A DNA stretch of 64,000 nucleotides, taken from the NCBI RefSeq assembly GCF_004310685.1, contig NZ_SISG01000001.1, forward strand, positions 682,001-746,000, read 5' to 3'. Below are positions 36,208 through 44,100 of this stretch, in pieces. Each line of letters begins with the position of its first letter. Positions within the stretch are counted from its first letter, which is position 1. The position numbers and the translations under genes were made by a program. The stretch is from Glaciihabitans arcticus (GTDB lineage: Bacteria; Actinomycetota; Actinomycetes; Actinomycetales; Microbacteriaceae). The notes beneath the pieces are model-generated. The model saw only the letters and a program-made list of their open reading frames with translations, did not search any database and was not told where the DNA came from.

Positions 36208-36681
36208 TTAGCGACCGGTGGCGTCGGCTTCACGCTCGACGTTGCCGCGCCAGCCGCCATCCTCGGTTCCGCTCGCCTCGATGAGTTCCTTGAACTTGCC
36301 GAGGTCGTGCGAGACCTGGATGCCGTCGACACCGAGCAGTGCGCCTGCGGCCTCAACGAAGCCCTCGGGAGCCCAGTCGATCTGCACGGTCACGCGCGTC
36401 TTGGCGTCATCGATGCGATAGAAGCTGACGGCGCCCGCGTGGGTCGTGCCGTCGGTGCTCTTCCAGGCGACGCGCTCGTCGGGGTGCTGCTCGACGATCT
36501 CGGCCTCGAACTCGCGCTCGACGCCGCCGATCTTCACCTTCCAGAACAGGTGCGTGTCGCCCTGCTGGCTGATCGACTCGATGCCGCTCATGAACCGCGG
36601 AAACTCCTCGAACTGGGTCCACTGGTTGTAGGCGACGGTGATCGGAACGTCGACGTCGATGGACTTGGTGACACTGGCCAT
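36208..36681 (-). CDS. SRPBCC family protein (polyketide cyclase/START-like)
   Basis: A 157-residue single-domain protein of the helix-grip fold. It has an N-terminal strand SVTKSIDVDVPITVAYNQWT, a WTQFEEFPRFM helix, strands FWKVKIGGVEREFEAEI and RVAWKST, and a long C-terminal helix from DGIQVSHDLGKFKELI. Such proteins bind hydrophobic ligands; actinobacterial members with this WTQFEEFPRFM motif are common stress-linked proteins of unknown ligand. It is convergent with der. Confidence 0.85.
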   Translation of the reverse strand: MASVTKSIDVDVPITVAYNQWTQFEEFPRFMSGIESISQQGDTHLFWKVKIGGVEREFEAEIVEQHPDERVAWKSTDGTTHAGAVSFYRIDDAKTRVTVQIDWAPEGFVEAAGALLGVDGIQVSHDLGKFKELIEASGTEDGGWRGNVEREADATGR

Positions 36682-36801
36682 GGGGGATTTCCTAACTGGG
36701 AACGGTTTGGGTTTTCGACGCTACGCTGCGAGAGTGGGGGGAGCGAGGCGCTACGGCGACTCCCAGCCGACGGCCAGTCGGCCCCCAGCCGAAGGTAAGG
36801 A

Positions 36802-37299
36802 ATGCGGATGAGTGACGTGCCCCCTCCGCTTCCGCCGGGATTCGTGCGCGACCCCGGAGACGCCTGGGTGTACGGGCCGGCCGGGGAGAAATTCTGGGGG
36901 CGCTTCGGGGCCGCGGGACTCCTTGTGCATAACCCTGAGCGTGGCGTGCTGCTGCAGCTCCGCGTCGGCTGGAGTCACTTCGGCGGCACCTGGGGCCTTC
37001 CCGGCGGTGCGCTGAAGGAGGGCGAGGCGGCGGATGTCGGCGCCCTGCGCGAGGCCTACGAAGAGGCCGGTGTTCCCGCATCCGCGCTCGAGGTGTTGTT
37101 CACGAGCGTGCTCGATCTCGGCTTCTGGCGGTACACGACGGTCGTGGCTGCCGCCGCCGTACCGTTCGAACCGGTGATCGGCGACGCCGAGAGCGTCGAG
37201 TTGCGCTGGGTGCCGGTGGCTGAGGTTGACGGGTTGCCGTTGCATCCCGGATTCAGTGCGGCGTGGCCCGCGCTACGGGACCGACTGCCTACTTCTTAG
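36802..37299 (+). CDS. NUDIX hydrolase
   Basis: A 165-residue NUDIX protein with a complete box: Gly, ALKEG, Glu, AADVGAL and REAYEEAGV, so metal binding is intact. The segment before it (SHFGGTWGLPGGA) resembles MutT/ADP-ribose type enzymes, but the substrate cannot be named. Start is ATG at 36802 (or 36808). It overlaps the end of the convergent TetR gene by 11 nt. Confidence 0.85.
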   Translation: MRMSDVPPPLPPGFVRDPGDAWVYGPAGEKFWGRFGAAGLLVHNPERGVLLQLRVGWSHFGGTWGLPGGALKEGEAADVGALREAYEEAGVPASALEVLFTSVLDLGFWRYTTVVAAAAVPFEPVIGDAESVELRWVPVAEVDGLPLHPGFSAAWPALRDRLPTS

Positions 37300-37867
37300 G
37301 CTTCGGCCACCAGGCTGGCATGACCAGGTAGTAGGTCTCGATGAACGCGGCGTTGTCGCGTGGGCTCGGGGTGCGCAGCCAGGCCTCGATGGCGCCGACC
37401 GTGCCGTCCGCGACGAAGCGCGCGACCGTGTCGCTGAGCAGGTCGGGGTACGTTGACGCTGGCAGCTTCAGGTGGCCGGAATCGAGCAGCTGGTGCACCG
37501 AACCCTGGAAGTGCGCACTCAGCATCGAGTGCAGTTCGCCGCTGTCGTCATCGAGTCCGAGGCCGCGCTGGTAGATCTCGTCATGGGATGCCACGTGCTC
37601 GAGCACCTCGGATGTGGTGTTCTGCAGCGCCTTCGGCACGTTCTCGATGGCGGCCAGGTTGCGATCGCGGATCTGGTCGAGCTCGGCGCGCAGAGTCGCT
37701 CGCAGTAGCGCGGCGGGGGAGTCGGAGTGCTCATAGAAAGTGGAACGGTTGATCTCGGCGGCAGCAGCGAGTTCGCTCACCGACACCTGCGTGATCGGCT
37801 TCTGCGCGCCCAGCTGCAGCACAGCGGTCGCGAGACGCGCCCTCGTGCGGAGTTGCCGTGCATCCAT
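37289..37867 (-). CDS. TetR/AcrR family transcriptional regulator
   Basis: A 192-residue regulator. The N-terminal helix-turn-helix is ITQVSVSELAAAAEINRSTFYEHSDS; the rest is an all-helical ligand-binding domain ending PAWWPKPKK. ATG at 37867 is preferred; the open frame extends ~160 codons further upstream but that part is low-complexity translation of gene-free DNA. No target gene is obvious, because its upstream neighbour is a gene-free stretch before a tRNA. It probably regulates itself or a distant transporter. Confidence 0.88.
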   Translation of the reverse strand: MDARQLRTRARLATAVLQLGAQKPITQVSVSELAAAAEINRSTFYEHSDSPAALLRATLRAELDQIRDRNLAAIENVPKALQNTTSEVLEHVASHDEIYQRGLGLDDDSGELHSMLSAHFQGSVHQLLDSGHLKLPASTYPDLLSDTVARFVADGTVGAIEAWLRTPSPRDNAAFIETYYLVMPAWWPKPKK

Positions 37868-38291
37868 GTGATCTGCTCTTTCTGAAAAGTCCCCCCACGA
37901 TTGTAGGGTTCCGGGGCTGGTGCGCGAGTATCGCTCATTCGAGTGACGCGTTTGCCGTCGGGAGTGGTAACGGGCGATCGGCGCGTGGGCTGGTGACCGG
38001 TGCGGGGCATGGGTACGCAGCGCTCCGCTCGGCGCGTGGGCTGGTGACCGGTGCGGGGGTTCGGACGTGCGCGCCGGTCGCTTGCGCACGCGCTGAGCCT
38101 TGATACGGGTCGGGATGCCGCTCGGGAACTCGGCTTGCGCGCGCCCGCCCGGTCTACTGACGCTCGCCCGGGTCACAACCCGGGCGGCCGTCTCTACTCC
38201 GGGCGGCGACGCTCGGCGGCCCCGGTGAATTGAACGAGGCCCGTAAAGCGCTAAGCTATTCGAGGCCCGTTCTTCGGATTCGGGCAAGTCA
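37868..38291. other. Gene-free stretch before tRNA-Pro
   Basis: No supported gene. It holds the TetR promoter region and the perfect 30-bp direct repeat described separately; the rest is GC-rich and partly low in complexity. The tRNA promoter should lie in its last ~60 nt. Confidence 0.5.
37978..38058. repeat. Perfect 30-bp direct repeat
   Basis: Units 37978-38007 and 38029-38058 are identical over 30 bp. Each starts TCGGCGCGTGGGCTGGTGAC and ends CGGTGCGGGG, and they are separated by 21 bp. They lie between the TetR gene and the tRNA. Confidence 0.8.
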
Positions 38292-38365
<74 letters not shown>

Positions 38366-38376
38366 CTGGCAAGAAA

Positions 38377-38405
38377 AGGGCCACCCTCTCGGGTGGCCCT
38401 TTTTG
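38377..38405 (+). terminator. Terminator after tRNA-Pro
   Basis: Perfect 10-bp stem AGGGCCACCC / GGGTGGCCCT with a 4-nt loop and a following run of T (38401-38404). It ends the tRNA transcript and may also serve the convergent gene ending at 38427. Confidence 0.9.
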
Positions 38406-38426
38406 TTGCCTGGACTCGAGAAGCGG

Positions 38427-38936
38427 CTAGCGGAGTTCGCAGCTGTAGGCGTTCAGCTTCGGATCGAAGGCCTTGAGCAGAACGCTCGTCTGAACGACGG
38501 TCGGACGAGTGGCCGTGTACGTCGTCTTCTGCACTTTGTACGTGCGGTATTTGCCCCGCGGGTAGGCGACAAGGGTCTGACCGGCGCGGGCCCCATCCGT
38601 CGTTGAGCAAGTCACCGAGATGGTTCTCGACGTCGACGTCGAGAACGAGAGTTGTCCTGAGACAAAGCTCTTGGTGACGCCCAGTGAGACCCCTACCGTC
38701 TGGTCAATCGATTCAGACGCGGATACGGAACAACCCACACTTGCCGTGATGACCTTACAACTGCCGATGGGCTGCGTTCGGTCCGTCCAGTCGTTGGAGA
38801 TGTTCGTGACGGACACGACGGCAAATCTGACGCTCTGGCCGCCGGGCGCGGCCTGCGAAGCACCTGCTCCAACGAGGGTGCTGACGAGAGCGAGAGAGAG
38901 CGAAGCGGCTCCGATAACGCGGGTTCTACGCAACAT
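38427..38936 (-). CDS. Secreted protein of unknown function
   Basis: A 169-residue protein with a clear signal peptide (RRTR, then GAASLSLALVSTLVGAGASQA, cleavage after ASQA). The mature part is Ser/Thr/Val-rich and probably beta-sheet, with four Cys (in GSCKV, VGCSV, TCST and SCELR) that could form two disulfides. The KVQKTTYTATRPTVV stretch near the end has alternating character. No family is recognised. It is convergent with tRNA-Pro, its stop lying 22 nt after the terminator. Confidence 0.7.
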   Translation of the reverse strand: MLRRTRVIGAASLSLALVSTLVGAGASQAAPGGQSVRFAVVSVTNISNDWTDRTQPIGSCKVITASVGCSVSASESIDQTVGVSLGVTKSFVSGQLSFSTSTSRTISVTCSTTDGARAGQTLVAYPRGKYRTYKVQKTTYTATRPTVVQTSVLLKAFDPKLNAYSCELR

Positions 38937-39031
38937 GACACGTTCCTTTCGAGATGGGATGTGCCACAGGGTAGACCGACCGTACCACTGGGCGCAATGA
39001 GTAATATTCGATCCCTGCGACGACCTCGTTT

Positions 39032-39319
39032 GTGTCAGGGTTTAGCCGCCTCTGCTCCGAATTCGGGCACGTCACGGGCAAGGGCGTGTGGTTCCTGCGG
39101 GCGGCGACGCCCTCGGCTTACCCGGCCTGCATCCCGATCCTGCTCCGGTACCTCGACATCGCGCGAGTGCAGGAAGTAATGGAGCTGCTTGACGACGATT
39201 CTCTCGGGCAGTGTCGGATCTTCTCTGTCCGACCGTTCAAACGTATTCGCGACCCGCGCGTTCTGCCGGTCCTCGAGGCGCGGCGGGACCATCAAACGGG
39301 GATCTCCCCCCATCGCTAG
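39032..39319 (+). pseudogene. Possible fragment of a HEAT-repeat-like protein
   Basis: The GTG-started frame of 95 codons reads plausible protein in two parts. One is RLCSEFGHVTGKGVWFLR followed by YPACIPILLRYLDIARVQEV; the other is RDPRVLPVLEARRDH. These resemble pieces of HEAT-like repeats. The frame is closed upstream by a stop at about 39000, there is no good ribosome site, and the segment is short for such proteins. A truncated relic is likelier than a working gene. Confidence 0.35.
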
Positions 39320-39328
39320 TCTGGTCCG

Positions 39329-39481
39329 ATGGCAATCCGGCGTATGGTGCGAGTAGTCGTGGTCGTGGTCGGGTTGGCGATCGTCGGTTGGACGGAGTCC
39401 GTTGTGGTCTACGGCGGACTGGGTCTCATCGCTGCTGCGCTGATCGTTCTGGCCACCACGCGACGACGAGTTGTCTCGTGA
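39329..39481 (+). CDS. 50-residue membrane peptide
   Basis: Starts ATG at 39329. The product is MAIRRMVR, a Val-rich hydrophobic helix (VVVVVVGLAIVGW), a short loop, a second hydrophobic segment (GGLGLIAAALIVLA) and a basic end (TTRRRVVS): a small two-helix membrane peptide. Its stop overlaps the GTG of the next gene by 4 nt (GTGA), which supports both being real and coupled. Function unknown. Confidence 0.5.
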   Translation: MAIRRMVRVVVVVVGLAIVGWTESVVVYGGLGLIAAALIVLATTRRRVVS

Positions 39482-40065
39482 GATCTGTCTTGTGGGGCGC
39501 CCGCGCCGACGAACTCTGGTCCTGGGTGAGCGCCCAGAGGTTCGAAGTCGGGTCAGCGCGGTTTTCCGTCAGTGCAGGCCGCGGTCGTCCCTTCACCGCA
39601 TCGTCGTGGCTCACCCGAACGCTCTCGGTGGACGAGAACTCGCAGCACGTCGGCGCCTCGTCGGTCGTGGCGGAGATGAAGAGCCTGGGTCCGCGGGCCT
39701 ACGCGATTATGGGCGGAACCTTTCACCCGGGCGGCACTGACCTGGTGATCAGGGTGGGGACGGCGCATCCGGACAACGCAGCGACAGCTGCGACACATCG
39801 GTCGACCTCGGCGCGACTGAAGTCAGGGCTGTCAGACGAGTATGCGCGGGGCGCGTTGAACGGTCTAGTCAGCGGGCTGAACACCTTTCCGCTGCCCGCG
39901 GGAACGCTCACGATCGACGTGGGAGCGTCGGACCCCGTTGACTCTTCGAACGAGGCCTTCCGGGTCGCCGCCAAGCTCCTTCTCGCGGCGATCACACTTC
40001 CCCGCTCGTCGGCGCGGGGCCGCTTCGAGCAATCTCTGCGGTCCGAGTGGACCTGGCTGGGCTAG
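39478..40065 (+). CDS. Hypothetical protein coupled to a membrane peptide
   Basis: A 195-residue protein, GTG start at 39478 overlapping the 50-residue gene by 4 nt; the longer upstream frame is not coding in character. It reads LWGARADELWSWVSAQRFEV, SSWLTRTLSVDENSQHVG, GPRAYAIMGGTFHPGGTDLV, then an alpha/beta C-terminal half with FPLPAGTLTIDVGASDPVDS and a final helix. No signal peptide, TM segment or recognised domain. It ends 4 nt inside the convergent helR. Confidence 0.6.
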   Translation: MRSVLWGARADELWSWVSAQRFEVGSARFSVSAGRGRPFTASSWLTRTLSVDENSQHVGASSVVAEMKSLGPRAYAIMGGTFHPGGTDLVIRVGTAHPDNAATAATHRSTSARLKSGLSDEYARGALNGLVSGLNTFPLPAGTLTIDVGASDPVDSSNEAFRVAAKLLLAAITLPRSSARGRFEQSLRSEWTWLG

Positions 40066-42182
40066 CCCTCCAGCACAACCAGCCGCTGCGTCGCCCGGGT
40101 CATGGCCACGTAACGATCCACGGCACCCTCGATCCCGCCGCCCCAACGCGAGGGCGAGACCAGCACCACGAGGTCGAACTCGAGGCCCTTCGCGAGCGTG
40201 GGGCTGAGCGAGCGCACGCGGGAGGTGGCGGTGAACGCTGGGTCGCCGATCACTACCGCGGAGCCCTCGGCGTGCGCGGAGAGCCAGGCGGCGAGAACGT
40301 CATCCCGAGCCGACAGCGGAAAGTGAGACACGGGAATGCCCGAGGAGCGGATCGACGTCGGCACGTTCGCGTCGGGGATGGCGGCGCGGATGACGGGCGC
40401 CGCGGCATCCATGATCTCGGACGGCGTGCGGTAGTTGATCGTCAGGGACTTCACCGAAATTGCGTCGAAGCCGACCAGCGCCAGCCCGGCCTCCCACGTC
40501 GACGTAAAGCCGTGACGGGCCTGCGCGCGATCGCCGACGATCGTGAAACTCCTCGACGGGCAGCGCGACAGCAGCATCTGCCACTCAGCGTCGGTGAGCT
40601 CCTGCGCCTCATCCACGACGATATGTGCGAACGGGCCGGCCAGCGCGTCCGGGGGAGGAGAGGAGACCACCGACGCGTCATCGAGGGAGTTCTGCGCATC
40701 CTCACCTCGCAGCATCGACATCAGCTTGAGGTCGCCGTCGTCCGCTGCGATGAGGTCGTCGATGACTGCGGCGCGGCGCGAGCGCTCCGCGACCCGTGCC
40801 CTCTCTTGGCGGAGCCGGCGGGCAGAAGAGTGCGAGTCGCCGATCCGCTGCCGCGCGGCATCGAGCAGCGGCATATCGGCGACGGTCCAAGGCGAGCCCT
40901 CCGGGCGCTGGAGGGCGGCAACGTCATCCTCATCCAGCCACGGCGCACACCGTCGCAGGTATGCGGGCACCGACCACAGCGTGCCAAGCACGTACGGCGC
41001 CTCGATCAGCGGCCACGCCTTGTTCAACGCGCCGATCAGCTCCTCCTGAGCCAGCAGGTAGCGGCGCAGCTGCGCCGGGGGCTCGTCGAAGTTGTCGCTG
41101 AGGATCGTGACCAGCTCCTCGAGCACCTGCTCACGCGCCTCGTTGTGCGGCGTGCCCTCCTCACGGGCGTCGAACGCCTCCGCCCACTCGGCGGCACTCA
41201 GCCAGACGTCGCCCCACGGCGTCTCGATGGACATACCGACTGTCGGCGGCTCCTCGTACAGCGCGACTGCCGGCTCGATCGCCTCGATCAGGCGAGAGGA
41301 TGCCTTCAGCCCTGCAACCCGCGCGTCCCGCTCCTCGATTGCCGAGGCACCCTCCGGCAGCAGGTCGCGTAGTGTGCAGGTCTCCACGCCCTCCTCCCCG
41401 AGGCCCGGCAGCACGTCGGCGACATAGTTGAGGTACGGCTGGTGCGGGCCGACGAAGAGCGCGCCGCCGCGGGAGCGACCCAGGCGCGGGTCGGAGTAGA
41501 GCAGGTAGGCGGCGCGATGCAGCGCGACCACCGTCTTGCCCGTGCCCGGCCCGCCGTCGACCACGAGGGCGCCGCGGGATCCGGCGCGGATGATCGCATC
41601 CTGGTCGGCCTGGATCGTGCCGAGCACGTCCCGCATCCGCTCGGAGCGGTCGCTGCCGAGCGATGCGATGAACGCCGACTGGTCGTCGAGCGCCGCGCGG
41701 TTCTGGAGTGTGCCCTCGAACACCTCGTCCCAGTAGTCGGTGATCCGGCCGCGCATCCATCGGAACCGGCGTCGACTCGTGAGACTCATCGGGTTGGCGT
41801 GGGTCGCACCGAAGAACGGCTCGGCGGCGGGGGAGCGCCAGTCCACGAGGAGTTGGTTGCCGTCGGGATCGCGCATGCCGAGGCGACCGATGTACACGGC
41901 CTCGCCTGTGGAGGAGACGACGCAACCGAGACACAGGTCGAGGCCGAATCGCCGCAGCGTGCGCAGTCGAGCGGTGAGCCGATGGATCTCGAGATCCCGC
42001 TCCAACGTTTCCTGGCCGGACCCGCCGGGCTGCAGGCGAGTTGCGTCGAGCCGGGCTTCGAGCTCGGTGATCGAGCGGTCGAGGCTGGACGCGAGGGTGG
42101 CGAAGAATGCCACATCCCGCGCAATCAGAGCAGGGTCGTTCTTGGCGGACAGTCGGTCGGGCAGATCAAAAGGCGCGGTCAC
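40062..42182 (-). CDS. helR: RNA polymerase recycling motor ATPase HelR (HelD-like)
   Basis: A UvrD-like ATPase that removes stalled RNA polymerase from DNA; HelR homologues in Streptomyces displace rifamycins and confer resistance. The N-terminal helical arm (PFDLPDRLSAKNDPALIARD) is followed by ATPase domain 1 with Walker A VDGGPGTGKTVVALHRAAYL, then DEAQELTDAEW (Walker B), a GDRAQ motif, and a C-terminal ATPase lobe ending VAMTRATQRLVVL. GTG at 42182 is preferred (706 residues), because homologues begin at the VTAPFDLP segment. A TTG at 42221 is the alternative and would lie inside the palindrome at 42204-42230. Confidence 0.92.
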   Translation of the reverse strand: MTAPFDLPDRLSAKNDPALIARDVAFFATLASSLDRSITELEARLDATRLQPGGSGQETLERDLEIHRLTARLRTLRRFGLDLCLGCVVSSTGEAVYIGRLGMRDPDGNQLLVDWRSPAAEPFFGATHANPMSLTSRRRFRWMRGRITDYWDEVFEGTLQNRAALDDQSAFIASLGSDRSERMRDVLGTIQADQDAIIRAGSRGALVVDGGPGTGKTVVALHRAAYLLYSDPRLGRSRGGALFVGPHQPYLNYVADVLPGLGEEGVETCTLRDLLPEGASAIEERDARVAGLKASSRLIEAIEPAVALYEEPPTVGMSIETPWGDVWLSAAEWAEAFDAREEGTPHNEAREQVLEELVTILSDNFDEPPAQLRRYLLAQEELIGALNKAWPLIEAPYVLGTLWSVPAYLRRCAPWLDEDDVAALQRPEGSPWTVADMPLLDAARQRIGDSHSSARRLRQERARVAERSRRAAVIDDLIAADDGDLKLMSMLRGEDAQNSLDDASVVSSPPPDALAGPFAHIVVDEAQELTDAEWQMLLSRCPSRSFTIVGDRAQARHGFTSTWEAGLALVGFDAISVKSLTINYRTPSEIMDAAAPVIRAAIPDANVPTSIRSSGIPVSHFPLSARDDVLAAWLSAHAEGSAVVIGDPAFTATSRVRSLSPTLAKGLEFDLVVLVSPSRWGGGIEGAVDRYVAMTRATQRLVVLEG

Positions 42183-42203
42183 AGTCGTCGATTCTGCGCC
42201 CCA

Positions 42204-42230
42204 CCCCGGGTCTTGTGGCAAGTCCCCGGG
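42204..42230 (-). promoter_or_regulatory. Palindrome resembling a rifamycin-associated element (RAE)
   Basis: Read on the minus strand the core is GGGGACTTGCCACAAGACCC, extended by CCC and GGGG, an imperfect inverted repeat (10 of 13 base pairs) centred at 42217. It lies 22 nt before the helR start. RAEs are short inverted repeats found upstream of rifamycin-resistance genes, including helR; my recall of the exact consensus is partial. Confidence 0.5.
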
Positions 42231-42287
42231 TGGCGTATAAATTTAAGTAGGGAGAGGGAAACCTCTCCTTTTCTGCGCCCCGCGCGA

Positions 42288-42701
42288 TTACTCGCCGACG
42301 AAGAAGTACGCGATGAAGCCGTCGGCCATGGTGCGGTAGCTCAGGCTGATGACGCGGTCATCCTCGGTCGTGATGATGGCCTCTCGCATGTCATCGTCAT
42401 CGCTGACCTCGAAGTTGGCGCGAGCCCACTCATCGAACGGGCCGAAACCGTTGGACGTGGTGCCGGATCCCACGATCCAGGAGTCGTCCTGCACCTGGTA
42501 CACGGCCTCGGGCACATCGCTCACAAACGAGGTGTCGATATCGGGGAACGCGTCGACGAACTCGTCGACGGTGGCTTCGCCCCAGCCGTTGTTGTCGAGG
42601 TCGGGCAGCACGAACTCGGCGGTCGGCACGGGCTCCGGAGCGCCGACGCTGCATCCGGTCAGGAGGGTGAGGGACAGGGTGATCACGAGGAGCTTCTTCA
42701 C
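42288..42701 (-). CDS. Small lipoprotein of unknown function
   Basis: A 137-residue protein starting GTG at 42701, with a lipoprotein signal (KKLLVITLSLTLLTGC, lipobox LTGC, Cys17). The mature domain is acidic (FVLPDLDNNGWGEATVDEFV; DDDDMREAIITTEDD) and ends SYRTMADGFIAYFFVGE. No known family. It is transcribed divergently from the aminotransferase at 42780. Confidence 0.7.
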   Translation of the reverse strand: MKKLLVITLSLTLLTGCSVGAPEPVPTAEFVLPDLDNNGWGEATVDEFVDAFPDIDTSFVSDVPEAVYQVQDDSWIVGSGTTSNGFGPFDEWARANFEVSDDDDMREAIITTEDDRVISLSYRTMADGFIAYFFVGE

Positions 42702-42779
42702 CCGATCACCCTACCGTGACGGATCCTCGACACCTCGTCACGCGCGGTAACCGTCGAAACCGTTCGCTAGCCTGAAGGA

Positions 42780-43940
42780 GTGACCCATCCCTTCGACTCG
42801 ATCCCCTCGAGTGCGCTCAACGTTCCGAGCAGCCGCAAGTGGAGCCTCAACCCGGGCACGATCGGCGCGTGGGTGGCCGAGATGGACTACGGCACCGCCC
42901 CCGAGGTGAGCGCGGCGCTGCACACCGCCATTGACCAGGGTGTGCTCGGCTACCTCTCGCCCGCGATCGCCGGGGACATGGCGGTCGAGACGTCCCGGTA
43001 CATGCGCGAGCAGTGCGGCTGGGATGTGGCGCCCGAGCACGTGCATCCCGTGTCCGACGTGATGGCAGCTCTCGGCGTCGCCATCTCGCAGTACACACCG
43101 CGCGGTTCGGCAGTCATCGTGCCGACCCCCGCCTACATGCCCTTCCTGAGCTTCCCGCCGACACGCAACCGCAGCGTGATCGAAGTGCCCGGCATTGTGG
43201 ATGACGGTCGCTACACCCACGACCTCGCAGCAATCGACGCCGCGTTCAAGGCCGGCGCGCGCACCTTTGTGCTCTGCAACCCGCACAACCCCACCGGTAC
43301 CGTCTTCACGCGGGTCGAGCTGGGGGCGATCGCGGAGGTCGTCGAGCGCAACGGTGGACGCGTCTTCGCGGACGAGATCCACGCGCCGCTGCGCTTCGAC
43401 GGACGCGAGCACATCCCGTACGCCTCGATTTCGACGGCGGCCGCCGCGCACACCATCACCGGCACGAGCGCGTCGAAAGCGTGGAACATTCCCGGCCTCA
43501 AGGCCGCGCAGCTCATCACGTCCAACGAGGCGGATGCCGAGATCTACCGCGGCTTCGGTTTCGCGGTGCAGCACGGCGCCTCGACCCTCGGCGTGGTCGC
43601 GACGACGGCCGCCTACCGTGACGGCGACGCGTGGCTCGGCGAGGTCGTCGAGTACCTCGACGGCAACCGGCGGCTGCTCGGTTCGCTACTGGCCGAGCTG
43701 GCGCCCGCCATCGGCTATTCGATTCCGGATGCCACGTACATCGCCTGGCTTGACTGTCGAGCCCTCGCAATCGAGGGCTCGCCGGCTGAGTTCTTCCGGG
43801 AGCACGCGGGCGTGACGGTCACCGACGGCGAGCTCTGCGGGGCCGGTTACGCGGGATACGTACGCTTCGTCTTCGCGATGCCCCGCCCCATCCTCGACCA
43901 GGCTGTGCGCGCCATCGCGGCGGCGGTCGCAACGCTCTAG
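42780..43940 (+). CDS. PLP-dependent aminotransferase/cystathionine beta-lyase (MalY/PatB type)
   Basis: A fold-type I PLP enzyme of 386 residues. The N-terminus SRKWSLNPGTIGAWVAEMDY matches the MalY/PatB cystathionine beta-lyase branch. CNPHNPTGTVF, FADEIHAPLRF and the PLP lysine in TGTSASKAWNIPGLK are present, and the C-terminal small domain ends normally. These enzymes cleave cystathionine or related C-S substrates to pyruvate, ammonia and thiol. GTG start at 42780 follows GAAGGA. The specific substrate is not determined. Confidence 0.9.
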   Translation: MTHPFDSIPSSALNVPSSRKWSLNPGTIGAWVAEMDYGTAPEVSAALHTAIDQGVLGYLSPAIAGDMAVETSRYMREQCGWDVAPEHVHPVSDVMAALGVAISQYTPRGSAVIVPTPAYMPFLSFPPTRNRSVIEVPGIVDDGRYTHDLAAIDAAFKAGARTFVLCNPHNPTGTVFTRVELGAIAEVVERNGGRVFADEIHAPLRFDGREHIPYASISTAAAAHTITGTSASKAWNIPGLKAAQLITSNEADAEIYRGFGFAVQHGASTLGVVATTAAYRDGDAWLGEVVEYLDGNRRLLGSLLAELAPAIGYSIPDATYIAWLDCRALAIEGSPAEFFREHAGVTVTDGELCGAGYAGYVRFVFAMPRPILDQAVRAIAAAVATL

Positions 43941-43960
43941 TCGCGCGGTTGAAACGCTCC

Positions 43961-44077
43961 AGTTGCGGAGAATCGACCCTCGGCACGCGCTAAAGGTCGA
44001 AAATCCGCAACTCGCAGCGTCGAACCGCCAGAGATCAACGTTCAGCGCGAAACGAAGGTTGGTCTCTGGCCGTTCGG
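43961..44077. repeat. Two tandem hairpin repeats between aminotransferase and deaD
   Basis: Hairpin 1 has arms AGTTGCGGAGAATCGACC (43961-43978) and GGTCGAAAATCCGCAACT (43995-44012). Hairpin 2 has arms CGAACCGCCAGAGATC (44021-44036) and GGTCTCTGGCCGTTCG (44061-44076). Both words recur at 59366-59445. Besides being repeats they may end both convergent transcripts. Confidence 0.65.
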
Positions 44078-44100
44078 CAAGGTGGGAGCGGAGCCGGAGG

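Noticed and set aside
40047-41372. A 441-codon plus-strand frame inside helR
   Set aside because: Arg/His-rich antisense translation of the helR coding strand, with no domain and no ribosome site.
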